DNA of 64,000 bases from Astrocystis sublimbata (Eukaryota > Ascomycota > Sordariomycetes > Xylariales > Xylariaceae). Below, piece by piece: positions 1-10,890 of the stretch. Under the pieces are notes generated by a model. The model made no database searches. It saw only the letters and a program-made list of their open reading frames with translations, and was not told the DNA's origin. The stretch is from contig JAJNNY010000077.1 of NCBI GenBank assembly GCA_022453515.1, positions 1 through 64,000 of the forward strand, given 5' to 3'. A program made the translations under genes and the position numbers. Within the stretch, counting starts at the first letter, position 1. Each line of letters opens with the position of its first letter.

Positions 1-453
1 CATAAATAAGCACTTGGGGGACCATGTTGCGGGGATGTGGCCCAACATGCTGCAGCAGCACCGGGGGCGGGATCTCAGGTGGCGTGTTGTAGGAAGAGAT
101 CCATCTCTCATTCGGACCAGGAAACTGGCGAGACTGGTCAGACCTACATACATCACTCCTCCGTGGTCTTGGCATGCGGTGGAAGGCTTGGGTCTCACGC
201 AACTATCCTGTAAACTACGGCAATCATGTTGACGACCAGGGATATCGCAGCATTATTCACGGAAGCGAGCGAAAAGCTGTATCACTTCGAATACCAGCGA
301 CACCAGCCTTGAATTAATTCATTGCCTTTTCACGGAGGCTCACGTTCTCAAGCAACAACTGAAGTAAATTTCTCTCTCGTTCTCTGGTTTGCCCTCTCTG
401 GTAGAACCGAGGGTAGTATCTTGAGTTTGAGCTGCCTCTTATACACGCGGAAC
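1..453. other. gene-free stretch at window edge
   Basis: I see no gene with recognisable protein features here. The short open frames lack family motifs. The 3' end of the GH3 gene abuts this stretch, so part of it is probably its 3' UTR. Confidence 0.5.
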
Positions 454-1509
454 TCACAGCGTGGCTCTAAGCGACGAGACACGCGCCGTCGACGCCGAGA
501 ATGTTGAACTGCTCAGCGCACCCGAGTTCACCGCCGTCACCAAGGCACTTACAACGCCTTCGCCCTGACTCACATTTCGGGCAGCCGCAAGAACGATGTC
601 GACGCCAGCCGCCATCGCCAAAACCCCGCGCTGAGGGTCTGTACCAAACCCATTCAACCCACCAGCCTCGATCGCATCCGTGATGACAACCCCTTTGTAG
701 CCTAGCCACCCGCGCAACTCGCCCTGTATCCACTTGCTGCTAAGCCCGCTGGGGTACTTGGCATCCAGCGCCGGGTACAACGCCCACGAAGGCATGATCA
801 TCTTGACCCCCGCCGCAATGGCCGCCGTGTAAGGCGCCTCGTCAATGGACCGCAGATCTGCCAGACTGCGGCTGATGGTGACGGGTCGCAGGTCCGTATT
901 CTCCGACGCCGACGCCGCCCCGAGTCCAGGGAAGTGCTTCGCCGTCGCCACGACGCCCTGCGCTTGCTGCGCCTTGATGAACGCCGCCCCGCATTGCGCC
1001 ACCACGCCCGGGTCCATGCTATACGACCGCTCGTTCTGGTCTTCGAAGTCGCCCGCCGCGTGGTACACGTCCAGCACGGGCGCCAAGTTGCCGTTGTTCC
1101 TGTACGCCTTCAGCGCCGCGGCGGCCTGCACACCGGCCGTGTTCCCCGCCGCCGCCAGGTTCGACTGCTGCCCGATCATCTTCTGCGAGAGCGTCGGGCC
1201 GCCCGGCAGCCGCTTGACCTGTCCGCCCTCCTGGTCCGTCAGGATGAGCAGCGGCCCTTTCACGGCGCATCCTGCCGACGCGTAGGCGCTTTGCAGCCCA
1301 CTGATATAGCCCGGTAGCGCGGAGTCGACGTTCTCTTTGAATATGATCACACCGCCCAGCTGACACTTCCCTGCGAGCGTCGTGAGACGCGCGGGATGCG
1401 CCGTCCCTGGGTACGAGAAGATGACGTGCGCGGCGGCGTCGGCGGCTGTTATGGCTAGCGCAGAGCTGTAGAGGCCTGCTGTTGCTAGGAGCAGGCGGAG
1501 GAGAATCAT
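454..1509 (-). CDS. secreted glycoside hydrolase family 3 protein (NagZ/actinobacterial-like)
   Basis: Uninterrupted 351-codon gene starting at an ATG. The first ~20 residues (MILLRLLLATAGLYSSALA) form a signal peptide, so the enzyme is probably secreted. The rest is a single GH3 catalytic barrel: LGGVIIFKEN (about 51-60), TDQEGG (91-96), NLAPVLDVY (141-149), KHFPG (191-195) and VITDAIEAGG (276-285), with Asp278 where the GH3 nucleophile is expected. GH3 enzymes remove beta-linked sugars; the one-domain form resembles beta-N-acetylhexosaminidases of the NagZ type. The usual NagZ loop after KHFPG, with its His-Asp acid/base pair, is replaced here by LGAASASENTD, so substrate and acid/base residue are uncertain. 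The family form is familiar from Actinobacteria, so an old transfer is possible (inference). A TATA-like box lies about 85 bases upstream. Confidence 0.88.
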   Translation of the reverse strand: MILLRLLLATAGLYSSALAITAADAAAHVIFSYPGTAHPARLTTLAGKCQLGGVIIFKENVDSALPGYISGLQSAYASAGCAVKGPLLILTDQEGGQVKRLPGGPTLSQKMIGQQSNLAAAGNTAGVQAAAALKAYRNNGNLAPVLDVYHAAGDFEDQNERSYSMDPGVVAQCGAAFIKAQQAQGVVATAKHFPGLGAASASENTDLRPVTISRSLADLRSIDEAPYTAAIAAGVKMIMPSWALYPALDAKYPSGLSSKWIQGELRGWLGYKGVVITDAIEAGGLNGFGTDPQRGVLAMAAGVDIVLAAARNVSQGEGVVSALVTAVNSGALSSSTFSASTARVSSLRATL

Positions 1510-2209
1510 GGTGGTGAACTTATCCTAGGGTTTGGTGATGGGGGTTACATGGTCACAAGTCTACTGGCCGAGGATGGCGCGCGAGAGAGGTGCTATATAA
1601 ACTCATGTTGAAGAGTGCGCGATGCCGCTAGTTGGCATCGGGATAGGGCTACATCTTGTCATCGCTGTGAGCTTAAACACTTCTTCTTGCGGTGTTGATC
1701 TGCTTGGGCGTACCGCGTGTTGCTGTTCTCAGCTGCTATTCGCCTTCTTGAGTAGGGAAGGTCGGATTACTGTGCATCTGGGTAGTCCAGATAAGGTTGC
1801 ATTGCGGGGCGTGAGCTAGTCTTCATTGCCTCAAGTGTGAGAAGGTCAGTTTCTTGCTATGAACTGGTGTCACGTAAGCGGAATTTTTCCGTTGTCCGCT
1901 AGTCGAGATATTTTCATTCAGCTTGTTTAGCCTTTCGAAACGTGACCCGATTTCCAGAAGGATATCTGTCGATAGGTTGTGGATCTTGACGTGAACACCA
2001 ACGTCGTTTTGGGAGCAAGGTGATGATCGTCTCGCCCTTATTGGAAGACTAGGGGTCGTCATCTCCTGCACGTTGTGGCGCATGCATGAGTCTGCCTTGC
2101 CCAACAGAACCTAGACGCTACAATAATGTGGCAATAAAATAATAGTTGGCAGCCAGCAAGAAGATGCGCTGAAAGACCCTTCGTCTATACAATCTTATAC
2201 ATAGTGTTC
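1510..2209. other. divergent intergenic region, GH3 / HET
   Basis: Shared upstream region of the GH3 gene (minus) and the HET gene (plus). It holds the TATA-like box noted separately. I see no coding or RNA feature I can support. Confidence 0.5.
1594..1601 (-). promoter_or_regulatory. TATA-like element upstream of the GH3 gene
   Basis: TATATAAA on the plus strand (TTTATATA on the minus strand), about 85 bases before the GH3 ATG. Position and sequence fit a core promoter. The motif could occur by chance. Confidence 0.35.
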
Positions 2210-3987
2210 ATGGCCCATGATAATAGCTACCAGCACAAGCCTCTGGCCTCGCCGTCATCAATCCGTATCCTCAAGCTACTCCCCGCCTCCAGTCGGCAAG
2301 CCCCTGTCCGGTGCACCATCTCGCAGGTTGAGCTGGGCAGCCCAGATGCTAGCTACGAGGCGCTCTCCTACGTCTGGGGAGCCTGCTGATCACTCCCAAT
2401 TGTCTGACCGCGCTCGTTGAACTCCGCCGGCCGCTGCGGGCGCGCACGCTATGGATCGATGCAATCTGCATTGACCAGTTTACTCATGCTGTCGCGACCG
2501 CGGAGCGCAACCAGCAGGTCGCGATAATGGGCGACGTGTATTCCTCGGCAAAATGCGTAATTATATGGCTGGGTCCAGCCGACGACCAGCCGACGTCTCC
2601 ATTATTCAAATACCTGAGGCTTTTAGCGTCTTCCCGGCATCTGGATGGACCGGAGAAGCCACGGCTAGGAGATCGGGAGCATCAGCAGGCCAAACTTGAG
2701 CAACTTGTTCGCCTCCTCGAAAACCCATGGTTTTCGAGAATTTGGACGATGCAGGAAGTCATGGAGCCCGGGCGCTGCACCGTCATGTGCGGTTCATCGA
2801 CCATCTCGTGGCATCGCTTCGTTGACGCGGTACGGGACGCTGGCGCTGACCACCACTCTAGCGCAAACGCCTTGCTCGTATATCTCAGGGGCAACCTACC
2901 CGGAACGTCGTACCCAACACCCCATCCCAGTGATTGGCTGCAGAGATTTCATGATGTCAAGCTACTGAAAGCCATGTGCACCTTGCAATGCAGAGTCCCG
3001 CACGATAAGATCTACGGGCTGCACGCAATTCTTCGAGCGCGGGGCTTACACCTATCACCCCCGGACTATAATAGACCTCTTTCCCAAGTCCTGGAAGAGA
3101 CAGCGAGAACATACGTGCAACGTAGAGGGAAATTGGACATCTTGCGAATAACCCTTCCGCCGGATGAAACAAGCGGCTTGCCCTCATGGGTTCCCGACTG
3201 GCTCGCGGGTGTGGCGATCAGCGAGGTACAGTGCAGTGATATCACGGGGACGGTTCTGGTGTGCTTCGACGACTATCCATTGCAGATGTCTTCATGCCGT
3301 GAAGCTCTTGCCGATGCTACAGACGGAAACTCGCAGGTCGCCGGAGAGCTGAGGGTGAAGGGGAAGTGCATTGGAACGCTCAAAACTGTCAGTGCTGGTA
3401 AGTCCATTGGGGCGCAAAGGGCCGGAGATCATTCTCGATTTCACGAGTTTTTCCCCACGTGTAAAGAGTGGTGTCAAATGATATCGTCAGCGAAGAGCTA
3501 TCCGACCGGGGAGGATCCCGAAGTTGCAGGGCTCTGGACAGTCGCGAATGCTAGACAAAATCTTGGCAACAACGATCCTTTGCATGCCGATCACCTTCGG
3601 ATATGGTTCAGGGCGCTGTTAGAGCACGGCACGCTCCCCTGGGACGCAGATTCGGCCCATGCCATGACGACGAAACACAAAGACCCGCGAAACAGCACTA
3701 TTGGGGCACCAGAAGATTTGGACATAGTACGAATGGTTCAAACTATTGTCAACTATAAGGCGAACTACGCCTTCTTCACTCTCGACAGCGGATATTTTGG
3801 CTCTGCGTTTCGTACATGCCGCGAAGGTGATCACGTTTATTTGTTAGCAGGGCTAGACGTTCCCTGTATTCTGAGACCCCGTGATGAGGGGCTTAGTTTT
3901 GTTGCTATTGCTAACGTCCACGGGGCAATGGAAGGACAGCTTTGGCCGAACAACACAGATGACCTGGAAAGTCTTTCCTTGATATAG
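2210..3987 (+). pseudogene. HET-domain (heterokaryon incompatibility) gene, frame-broken
   Basis: The first in-frame ATG is at 2210. The N-terminus reads as a normal HET protein: KPLASPSSIRILKLLP, then the block YEALSYVWG (ending near 2380). A TGA follows at 2387. The family's next block, ITPNCLTALVELR...LWIDAICIDQ, resumes in a different frame from about 2383 and stays open to 3987. That second frame carries the remaining HET signatures: VYSSAKCVIIWLG, WFSRIWTMQEV, and later PHDKIYGLHAIL and LPSWVPDW. The residues normally between WGxP and the ITPN block are missing, so a small out-of-frame deletion fits better than an intron; no GT...AG pair restores the frame without losing YVWG. HET proteins trigger incompatibility cell death in filamentous fungi. 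The gene is probably inactive as sequenced unless this is an assembly error. Confidence 0.75.
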
Positions 3988-4332
3988 TAGTAATCAATGC
4001 ATTATTGGTGCTGGGACACAGCTGTTGAAATTTTGCAGTCCCACCCTTTAAGGTTTTTCCGTCAGAAAGACCTCAGAACATGTCACCGGCCAAACCCACA
4101 TTTGATATTATGCACATGTTGACGATTAGGAAACACGAATCAAGAAATGCAGCGTCCCCATCATCAACCAGTAAACGTAAAATTTCAGCCCAAATCCTCA
4201 AGGAGATGGAGATTGACCCATCGAGAGCCAATGATTACCATCAAAAGCTCGGGCTAAGAACAAATCCATGTGACAATTCATATCAAGCAAGTTGGGAGAA
4301 GAATACCCTGTAATTAATTACGTAGACACTAT
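3988..4332. other. convergent intergenic region, HET / Rei1-like
   Basis: Lies between two 3' ends. It contains one 77-codon ATG frame (4080-4313, plus) with no recognisable feature. Probably UTR sequence. Confidence 0.4.
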
Positions 4333-5322
4333 CTAGCCACACATATAAACAGGCGTCTCAGTGTGCCAATACGCATACAGATTCTTATTCCCCTTCCGAT
4401 CGACCTTGCTCTGCCGCCGCTTCTCCTCCTTCTGCACCTTGACCATCTGTCTGTCTCTCGTAGCCAGTATCGAACGTTGCTGAGACGCGGTCAAGTGCAT
4501 CAAGCTGGTGCGATCGCTTGCACTCAGACTTGACAACTGATATGCTACCGTTTCCTTTTCTCTTTTATCCCTCTTCGATAAGAGTTGTGTGCCGGATGTA
4601 TCCGAGTCGAGCTCCTCTTTGCTGGGACCGTCTTCTTCGCCAGATGTCGTGTATTCTAAACCGGAAGCTGGGGTACGGGTACGGGTCCGACGACGGATGT
4701 GAGTAGAAGATAGTCCCGCTTGTGATGGTGACGACTGCCTCGATATTATCTTGCCAGACGGCAAGCGGATCGAGTGCTCATCGACGACCAGTAGTTTTTG
4801 GTGCGTAGCCTCCGTCGGTATCCTGTCGCTCCCGTCCTCGCCATCGACCTCAACATCGCTCTCTGCGTCGTCGTCCGACTCAGAGAAACCGTAGAACTCG
4901 GCGTACTCTGATTCGTCCTTTGATATGTCGAATTTACAGTGCCCCTTGCCGGTCATGTGTTGCTGTACGGCCTGTACAGTTACCCGCTCCGTCCCACAAT
5001 GGATACATTCCCGGTACCCGAAGATGACCAGATGTAGATATCGGAAGAGAGTTTCAAGGTCGACTGCTAGATGTTGTCGACTTGGAACGAACAGACTGTG
5101 TGACTTTTGCATATGTACCACACTGTCATCAAAGCTTGACGAGACAGTGGGACAGAAGAGGCATTGCCCAGGGGTAAAAGGTTGCATGTTTGCGTTAAGC
5201 GAGTCGATGGTCTCCCCGTGAGTTGCGGTTATTGAGCCTGCTTCAAGAATCGACGAGGTCGATAGATTCATAGGTAGAGTTGAAGTTGCTGCTGTAGTTG
5301 TGGTTGTGGTTGTGACTATCAT
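4333..5322 (-). CDS. Rei1/ZNF622-like C2H2 zinc-finger protein (divergent paralogue)
   Basis: Single-exon 329-residue protein starting at the ATG of a Thr-rich leader. Two C2H2 fingers of the Rei1 type are visible: CLFCPT...HMQKSH and, after [37 protein letters not shown]. An acidic segment follows ([20 protein letters not shown]). The C-terminus is basic and ends [20 protein letters not shown], a tail I associate with fungal Rei1-related proteins. Rei1/ZNF622 proteins are cytoplasmic 60S ribosome maturation factors that release and recycle Arx1. This copy is shorter than canonical Rei1 and lacks the N-terminal finger, so I read it as a paralogue rather than the essential gene. Its role is open. 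Confidence 0.7.
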   Translation of the reverse strand: MIVTTTTTTTAATSTLPMNLSTSSILEAGSITATHGETIDSLNANMQPFTPGQCLFCPTVSSSFDDSVVHMQKSHSLFVPSRQHLAVDLETLFRYLHLVIFGYRECIHCGTERVTVQAVQQHMTGKGHCKFDISKDESEYAEFYGFSESDDDAESDVEVDGEDGSDRIPTEATHQKLLVVDEHSIRLPSGKIISRQSSPSQAGLSSTHIRRRTRTRTPASGLEYTTSGEEDGPSKEELDSDTSGTQLLSKRDKREKETVAYQLSSLSASDRTSLMHLTASQQRSILATRDRQMVKVQKEEKRRQSKVDRKGNKNLYAYWHTETPVYMCG

Positions 5323-6670
5323 TGATGAAAGAGAAGTAATTATGCGTTAGACCACTTTAGGTAGTACTGAAACAACTTGGAAGTGTCGCTAATAGTAGTT
5401 GAGAGCTGTGGTATGAGATGTGTGTGTTTATGCAATTCTGTGGAGGGATGCTACGAACTTTATATAATTCTCTTATAATACGTAATTACCCCATAATATC
5501 GCAACCGTTGCTCACTCTCTCAACTTCTCACGAGACGAGGATAGCATAGCGGCTCAAGAGTGAGCTTTCAGCAAGCCTGCGGGCTCAATACTTTCCCGCA
5601 GTGCCCGCGTTGCTAAATTAGCGCGATGCCACGCCACGCTGCACTGCCCTTGGCGCCGAGATCGACCAATGAGATGCTTGCAGACTGCCCTGATAGGTTA
5701 TGAATCATAATGAGGATGCATGAGAAAATCTACGAGGATCTCGGAGCAAAGAGCCTCAACTGGTCGACTAAGGGATCTCAAGTCTGACAATGTCTTGCAA
5801 TGCCTGGAAGAGGTCCCGGCGCCGATCCGGGGTCGCGTCAGGATAGATCCGCATGTAATGGCATGGGTGGCAGCACCATCAATCTACCGTGCCGTTCAGC
5901 TCATATGAGGTCTCCGAAGGAAACCTAAGGAACATCCATGATCGGTTGCAGGGACCATGGAGATAAAGGAAAAGTCACCAATTGATAGTTATCTCCGACA
6001 ACGCCGAGAGAGCCTTGGACTTGCAGGCCCGGCACGCACCACCCTAGAGCTTCACGGCCTTGGCGTCGGAGGTGGCATCAACGATTATCACTGTCTTTCC
6101 TAACCTTACCTCATTGAATGTGAAATTGAATTTAAGAGCAAGTCTAGTGGGCGTGGATGCCAACTTGATGAGTGGAGAGATTAGATACTATAGTTATTGT
6201 ATCGAACCCTTTATATTATGTATATGATTATTTTGAACGGGGTTATATCTTCCCGTCGTAGACGAAAAGGCAGCCGCAGGGGTATCTGCCAGTACTGCAG
6301 TCACAAACTGTTCCTTCCCAACGCACCAGATATCGTGGTATGATACCGCATCATCTATGGTTCGTTAGAGGTACAGTCTGCCTAAATGACATGTTAGCAC
6401 TGCCCAGCGCTAAGATGTTTGAGCGGCTCACTGCAGTGCGCATATGTCTGCTTCTTCTTCTTCTTCCTCCTCTCTCATGATGTGACCTTCGACCGCGGAT
6501 GGCCGAGAAGACCGGCGGGCCTGTGACGATGGGTGCGTCGGAGTACTCTAGTGTTCGTCCTTACGCGCGATAGTTCTGGTGGGCGCTAGCGCATAAGTTG
6601 AGTGGCGCAGGAATGAGCATCGCAGGCTTTGGACGTAGTCGAGTTGGTTGGCACTGATGCAAGGACCTCC
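5323..6670. other. intergenic region without recognised gene
   Basis: About 1.3 kb between the Rei1-like start and the LRP1 stop. The first part is AT-rich and holds TATA-like sequences near 5460-5480, which may serve the Rei1-like promoter. A CTT/CCT-rich run lies at about 6450-6475. No supported gene. Confidence 0.45.
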
Positions 6671-7521
6671 TCATGACTCGGATGATTTCTTGCTCTTCTT
6701 TCCCCTTTTCCTCTTGTCCTTCTTATCCTTCTTGTCGTGTTTCTCTTTCTTCTCTTTCCGTTCGGACTTGTCCTTCTTCGCCTTCTTGACTTTCTTCTTG
6801 GGCTGTTGCTCTACCTGGGGCTCGGCTTCATCGCCCGACTCGTCTTCCGACTGATCGCTGTCCTTCGAAGTGATGTCTTCGCTCGATTTCTCCTCGGCAG
6901 TTGCCACATCCAGTTTGCGCTTGGCTCCCATCTTGGCCTTCAATGCCGCCATGGCGCGTTCCTTTGCGATCATCTCACTCAGCTTCGTGTTGACTTCCTT
7001 ATTGTCCGCAAGATCCGCTCGTATGCTATACATTGTTAGTGCGCCCATTCATGACCAAAGATAGCATGTGAGAATCTAATATGAGATGAAAAATGAAGGG
7101 GAGGACCACAAGTAAAATGAAGCACTGACAAGCTAATGGCGGCCGCTTTGTTGAGGCTCTGCTGGGGCTTCTGGGGAGGAAACTCAATCTTCTTAATCTT
7201 CTCGAAGGACTGGCGCACCCTGGCGAGTTCTTTGGAGATAGGATGCTCCTTAACATCGTCACCGTTGAGACGAAGGGAGCCTGAGATAAGTTGGGAGTCA
7301 GCTTCAATGAAGGCTCATGATAGACATGACCATTCTCACTTACAGAAGAGGGTAGACTCTATAGCATAGGCCATAAGCAAGTAGAGCTTGGCCTTATCGA
7401 GAAGGGGCACTTTCGTAGCGAGGTCGGCGGAGTTGTTGACCAGAGGCTCCAGCGCATCATCGAGGTTGTCGACGGAATCGTCCAGGCGCCCGAGCAAGGG
7501 GAGAATGTTGGCAGGATCCAT
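6671..7521 (-). CDS. LRP1: nuclear exosome cofactor Lrp1/Rrp47 (C1D family)
   Basis: Three exons: 7521-7344, 7280-7130 and 7025-6671, giving 684 nt and 227 residues. Both introns are GT-AG (62 and 104 nt class) and joining them restores the family sequence. The N-terminal Sas10/C1D helical domain begins MDPANILPLLGRLDDSVDNL and continues through KAKLYLLMAYAIESTLFC and HPISKELARVRQSFEKIKKI, the hallmark C1D/Rrp47 stretch. The C-terminus is a long Lys/Glu-rich tail (KKKVKKAKKDKSERKEKKEK and onward) typical of Rrp47. In yeast Rrp47 binds Rrp6 and Mtr4 and helps the nuclear exosome process snoRNA and rRNA precursors. The basic tail fits RNA binding in the nucleus. Confidence 0.92.
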
Positions 7522-8445
7522 TGTGAAGATGAGCGACGAAAGGGTGATGAAGCGCAGATGAACTAGCGCCTGAGCGTTAGACCTCACGGAGTGTCTAGAT
7601 GCAGTTACAAATTACGGGGCGCGAATATGAATATGTTGATCTTCCCCGGAGCGCCGATCTTGATGAAGAGTAACACTCGTAGTAAATAGCGCCTCAACGA
7701 GAATGAACCTTAAGAGTTGTGTTTACGATTCTCGCAAGTTTGTAAGTGCACGCGGTACTTTACTCGCTGGCTGATCTATGGGCCGGCCAACTGAGGGAGG
7801 CAGGCGACCTTGTCGCAGGAGTAGGCGCGTTGTAGGAGAAATTATGGCGGTGTCTCGTGGCAGAAAGCCGATGAGAAGGTACATGGGTACTTAGCCACTG
7901 GCGTGGAGCTTCGCCTTAGCCTCACTTGAAAATGGCGACTTGCTCATTGGTCTGCTGGCAGGCGGGTATCCACACGCCCCACCGCGATCGGACTGGCACG
8001 CTGGGTGAACGGGTCGGTGATGGTTCGCAAAGGGCTGGCGATTGGCAGAAAAATAAAAATGCACTAACTACTCGTAACCTGACATCTGAAAGTCGCCGCC
8101 GTCATGAACATCGCGCCGCCCGCCTTTCTTCGTCCCCGTCTCCGTCTCCGTCCCCGTCCCCAACCCCAACCCCGTCCAGCTCCCTTTCCGAGTTGTGCGA
8201 TTCCATGCTGCCAATGCTGTGCTTCTGAGTTCCCTGGTTCTTCTTTGTCCATGCAACACTTACCTTAGAGGTCCCCGCGTGGCATCCCCTCGCATCGCAT
8301 CCCACTTCGCTTCGTCGTCGACCCCGGCTTCATTTTATGACGTTCCACTTGGAGCCTCCTGAGCCTCCTGGTCGAGCCTGAGTACCGCCAACTCGCCCCT
8401 TCCGGCCACCACTTTGCTCAGACCTTTGAGATGAGATTCATCTAG
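7522..8445. other. divergent intergenic region, possible 5' exon of the reductase-like gene
   Basis: Upstream of LRP1 (minus) and of the PanE-like gene (plus). An ATG at 8104 opens an Arg/Pro-rich frame (MNIAPPAFLRPRLRLRPRP) in the same reading frame as the downstream gene. It could be a first exon with a mitochondrial leader, but I could not fix the splice sites. Confidence 0.3.
8131..8176 (+). repeat. CCGTCT/CCGTCC short tandem repeat
   Basis: Imperfect 6-base units (ccgtct, ccgtcc, then ccaacc) run for about 45 bases. If the ATG at 8104 is used, they encode alternating Arg-Pro/Arg-Leu. Confidence 0.7.
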
Positions 8446-10245
8446 TCGCCCCGACCAGCCTCCACACTGTATTCCCACATCGCCCGCAGGCCGCTCTCGC
8501 GGGCGTGGCCGCGAGTCCGGCGAATACCGCGCAGACTCTCCCCATGGCTCTGCCATAACCTCGACGTGGGCCGGGGGGCCACCACGCACGTCCTCTTCCT
8601 CCACACCACCAATGCCGCCATAGGCACCCCGTCATCCCAGCACCATACACCCTTCCCTGCTGCGAGCCCTGTACCGCTCCCTCCACCACCACGAGCAACG
8701 GCGGAGAATGATTCAGCATACGAAACAACGCTAGCTCCGGAAGCCAGCCCAGTCGAACCACGGGAATCAGAAGTTCATGTCGACGAAGAAGCCGAACCAA
8801 GCACTCCCGTCGAAGCGGATACCAGGGCAGAAACAGTCATAGAGACAGAGATAGAGACCAAGACGGAGAGTAGTGCCAGCGTTACCAGCACTACCAGCAT
8901 CAACAGCGCCGACGGAGCCGCAACGAGCCCTGCCCAGGCTGTTGCTGAAGACATGCAGCACGTGGTGGAAGTACAGCAAGCGCATCACGAGCTACAACAG
9001 CCGTCGGAAATTCTCACTATCAGGGACCAGGACACCAACGTCCCGCTGTCCAGACAGGTCCATATCGTGGGCATAAGCTCACACGCCAGATTCGTCGCTC
9101 ACGCTGTGGCGTCCACGCCTGACATGCCACCCATTGGCATCTATGTCAGTCACCGCAAGCCTTTGATTGGCTGGGGTGAAGAGTTCCGGAGGTTGACTCT
9201 ATATGATGCCCGGAACAAACCCATCTCTTCGGTTGGCATACCATGTCCACAACAGGTACGGGATATACGCTCTATCCCAGCGCACGAAAAGCATGAAACA
9301 GCTCCCGACCAATTCCTGGACAATGTCATCGTCGACACGGAGGCAGCAGCCATCTTTCCCATGATGAGGAACCTGAGCCATCGCATCGACCGCCACACTA
9401 CCATTTGTCTACTTCACCCCGGGCTTGGCCTGATGGAGGCCATCAACAAGGAAATATTTACGGATCCCGACCAAAGACCCAACTTTGTACTCGGTCACAG
9501 CACCCATAGGGTCACCAGAGTGTCGAGCACCATGTACTCGTTAAAGCAGAGGCTATCGGGCACCCTCTACTTGCACGGGGCGACGGAATTCGAGGGCTCG
9601 ACGACCGCGGACCCAGCCATCGCGCACGAGAGGCAATGCCAGACAAAACACCTGGTGCAGCTGCTCTCGTCGACCCCGACGTTGAACGCCATTGGGCTAC
9701 CCTTGGTCCGGTTTCTGTCGTGGAAGCTACCGTGGCTGATATTTTGCTGCGCCGCCGACGCGATATCCGTGGCGCTGGGCTGTAGGTACAAGGAGATCTA
9801 CCACAACCCGCACGCGCGCACCATGTGGGACAACATCCTTGACGAGACCACCTTCATTGTCTCTCAGCTGCCCGAGATACGGGACATACCGCACCGGAGA
9901 GACTATTTCGTGAGCAACGCGCTACGACGGAAGATGCGGACGTACCTGGCGGCGCAAAACAATAACATCAGCCCGTGGGTCAAGCATGTGCGGATGGGGG
10001 TGATGCCGCCGGTGCACTTCTTCAACGGGTACGTGATCCAGCAGGCGGAGGCGCTCGGGCTGAGCCACAAGCACAACAGCACGGCGTATAATATGGTCAG
10101 GGCGCGGACTCGGGCGCGGCGGCGGGAGCTCGACCGTGACATGATGGGCACGACGCCCTACATGATGGACGGGGACCACATCGGGGGCGGACAGCCGCAC
10201 CCCACTCTCGAGGATCTGCTCAGGCTCGAGCTTGAGGAATTATAG
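8446..10245 (+). CDS. ketopantoate reductase (PanE/ApbA)-like protein, start unresolved
   Basis: The frame is open from 8446 to a TAG at 10245. No ATG precedes the conserved domain within it, so the true start must lie upstream across an intron; 8104 is one candidate. The segment from 8446 is Arg-rich (RRPLSRAWPRVRRIPRRL), like a mitochondrial leader. A low-complexity Glu/Thr/Ser linker follows. The domain begins RQVHIVGISSHARFVAHAVA, then PPIGIYVSHR, and NLSHRIDRHTTICLLHPGLGLMEAIN, a pattern of fungal 2-dehydropantoate 2-reductase family proteins. The C-terminal helical half follows (about VKHVRMGVMPPVHFFNGYVI). The dinucleotide-binding GxGxxG is degenerate (GISSHA), so NADPH-dependent catalysis is doubtful. 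Many fungal members act in mitochondria in undefined roles. Family call good, function uncertain. Confidence 0.65.
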   Translation, partial: SPRPASTLYSHIARRPLSRAWPRVRRIPRRLSPWLCHNLDVGRGATTHVLFLHTTNAAIGTPSSQHHTPFPAASPVPLPPPPRATAENDSAYETTLAPEASPVEPRESEVHVDEEAEPSTPVEADTRAETVIETEIETKTESSASVTSTTSINSADGAATSPAQAVAEDMQHVVEVQQAHHELQQPSEILTIRDQDTNVPLSRQVHIVGISSHARFVAHAVASTPDMPPIGIYVSHRKPLIGWGEEFRRLTLYDARNKPISSVGIPCPQQVRDIRSIPAHEKHETAPDQFLDNVIVDTEAAAIFPMMRNLSHRIDRHTTICLLHPGLGLMEAINKEIFTDPDQRPNFVLGHSTHRVTRVSSTMYSLKQRLSGTLYLHGATEFEGSTTADPAIAHERQCQTKHLVQLLSSTPTLNAIGLPLVRFLSWKLPWLIFCCAADAISVALGCRYKEIYHNPHARTMWDNILDETTFIVSQLPEIRDIPHRRDYFVSNALRRKMRTYLAAQNNNISPWVKHVRMGVMPPVHFFNGYVIQQAEALGLSHKHNSTAYNMVRARTRARRRELDRDMMGTTPYMMDGDHIGGGQPHPTLEDLLRLELEEL

Positions 10246-10890
10246 GCACAAGGTCAGTCTGCGCCGTTGGTTAGGCAAAAGACACGCATATACTGTATAT
10301 ATTAGTTGTATTTATGACGATCACGCAATGTACATGTACGAGGTGCCATTGTCGCCATCTCTCACCCACACTCATACTTGCGGTCACATCTTGTGACAGC
10401 ATACTGTACTGTTACAGATTGGGGGTAAATGATGACCCTATTCAATCACGCAACTTACTCTAGTACCAAATAGAAGAGATGCGGCGGTGACAACATACAC
10501 GGCTTGCAAAATACCAAAAGACGACCAATGGGGCTAAACATATATGAGCGAAGATTCAGTTGGTATCCATGGGGTTGACGCCGGCTTTTTTCTATTTCTT
10601 GTTTTTTTTTATTTTACCGCAGTGATGAATGAATCGATGGGAGAGATGTGATTGTGATGACGGTGATACCGCTAAAACAAGCGTGGTATATACACAGCAA
10701 CCTCATAGGCACAGATGCGATCTGCTTGCTTCTTCACTCCAAAACAGAACAATCACACCAATGGGTCTCAGAGAGGAAGGGGCATGCCGGATTCCTCTCT
10801 TCAACATTCGATCTACCTCCTTCCTTCATCAAGTCCTCATCCCTCTCAGCTCTCCTAATCACGTTCACGTCCCGCACACTCAGTAGTGGC
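10246..10890. other. convergent intergenic region
   Basis: 3' flanks of the reductase-like gene and MIX17. It contains a T-rich run near 10590-10615. Nothing else I can support. Confidence 0.5.

Noticed and set aside
2360..2425. An intron to reconcile the two HET frames
   Set aside because: No GT...AG pair bridges the frames while keeping the invariant YVWG block; the linking residues are also missing.
4080..4313. 77-codon ATG frame between HET and Rei1-like genes
   Set aside because: No recognisable feature and it lies in the shared 3' flank.
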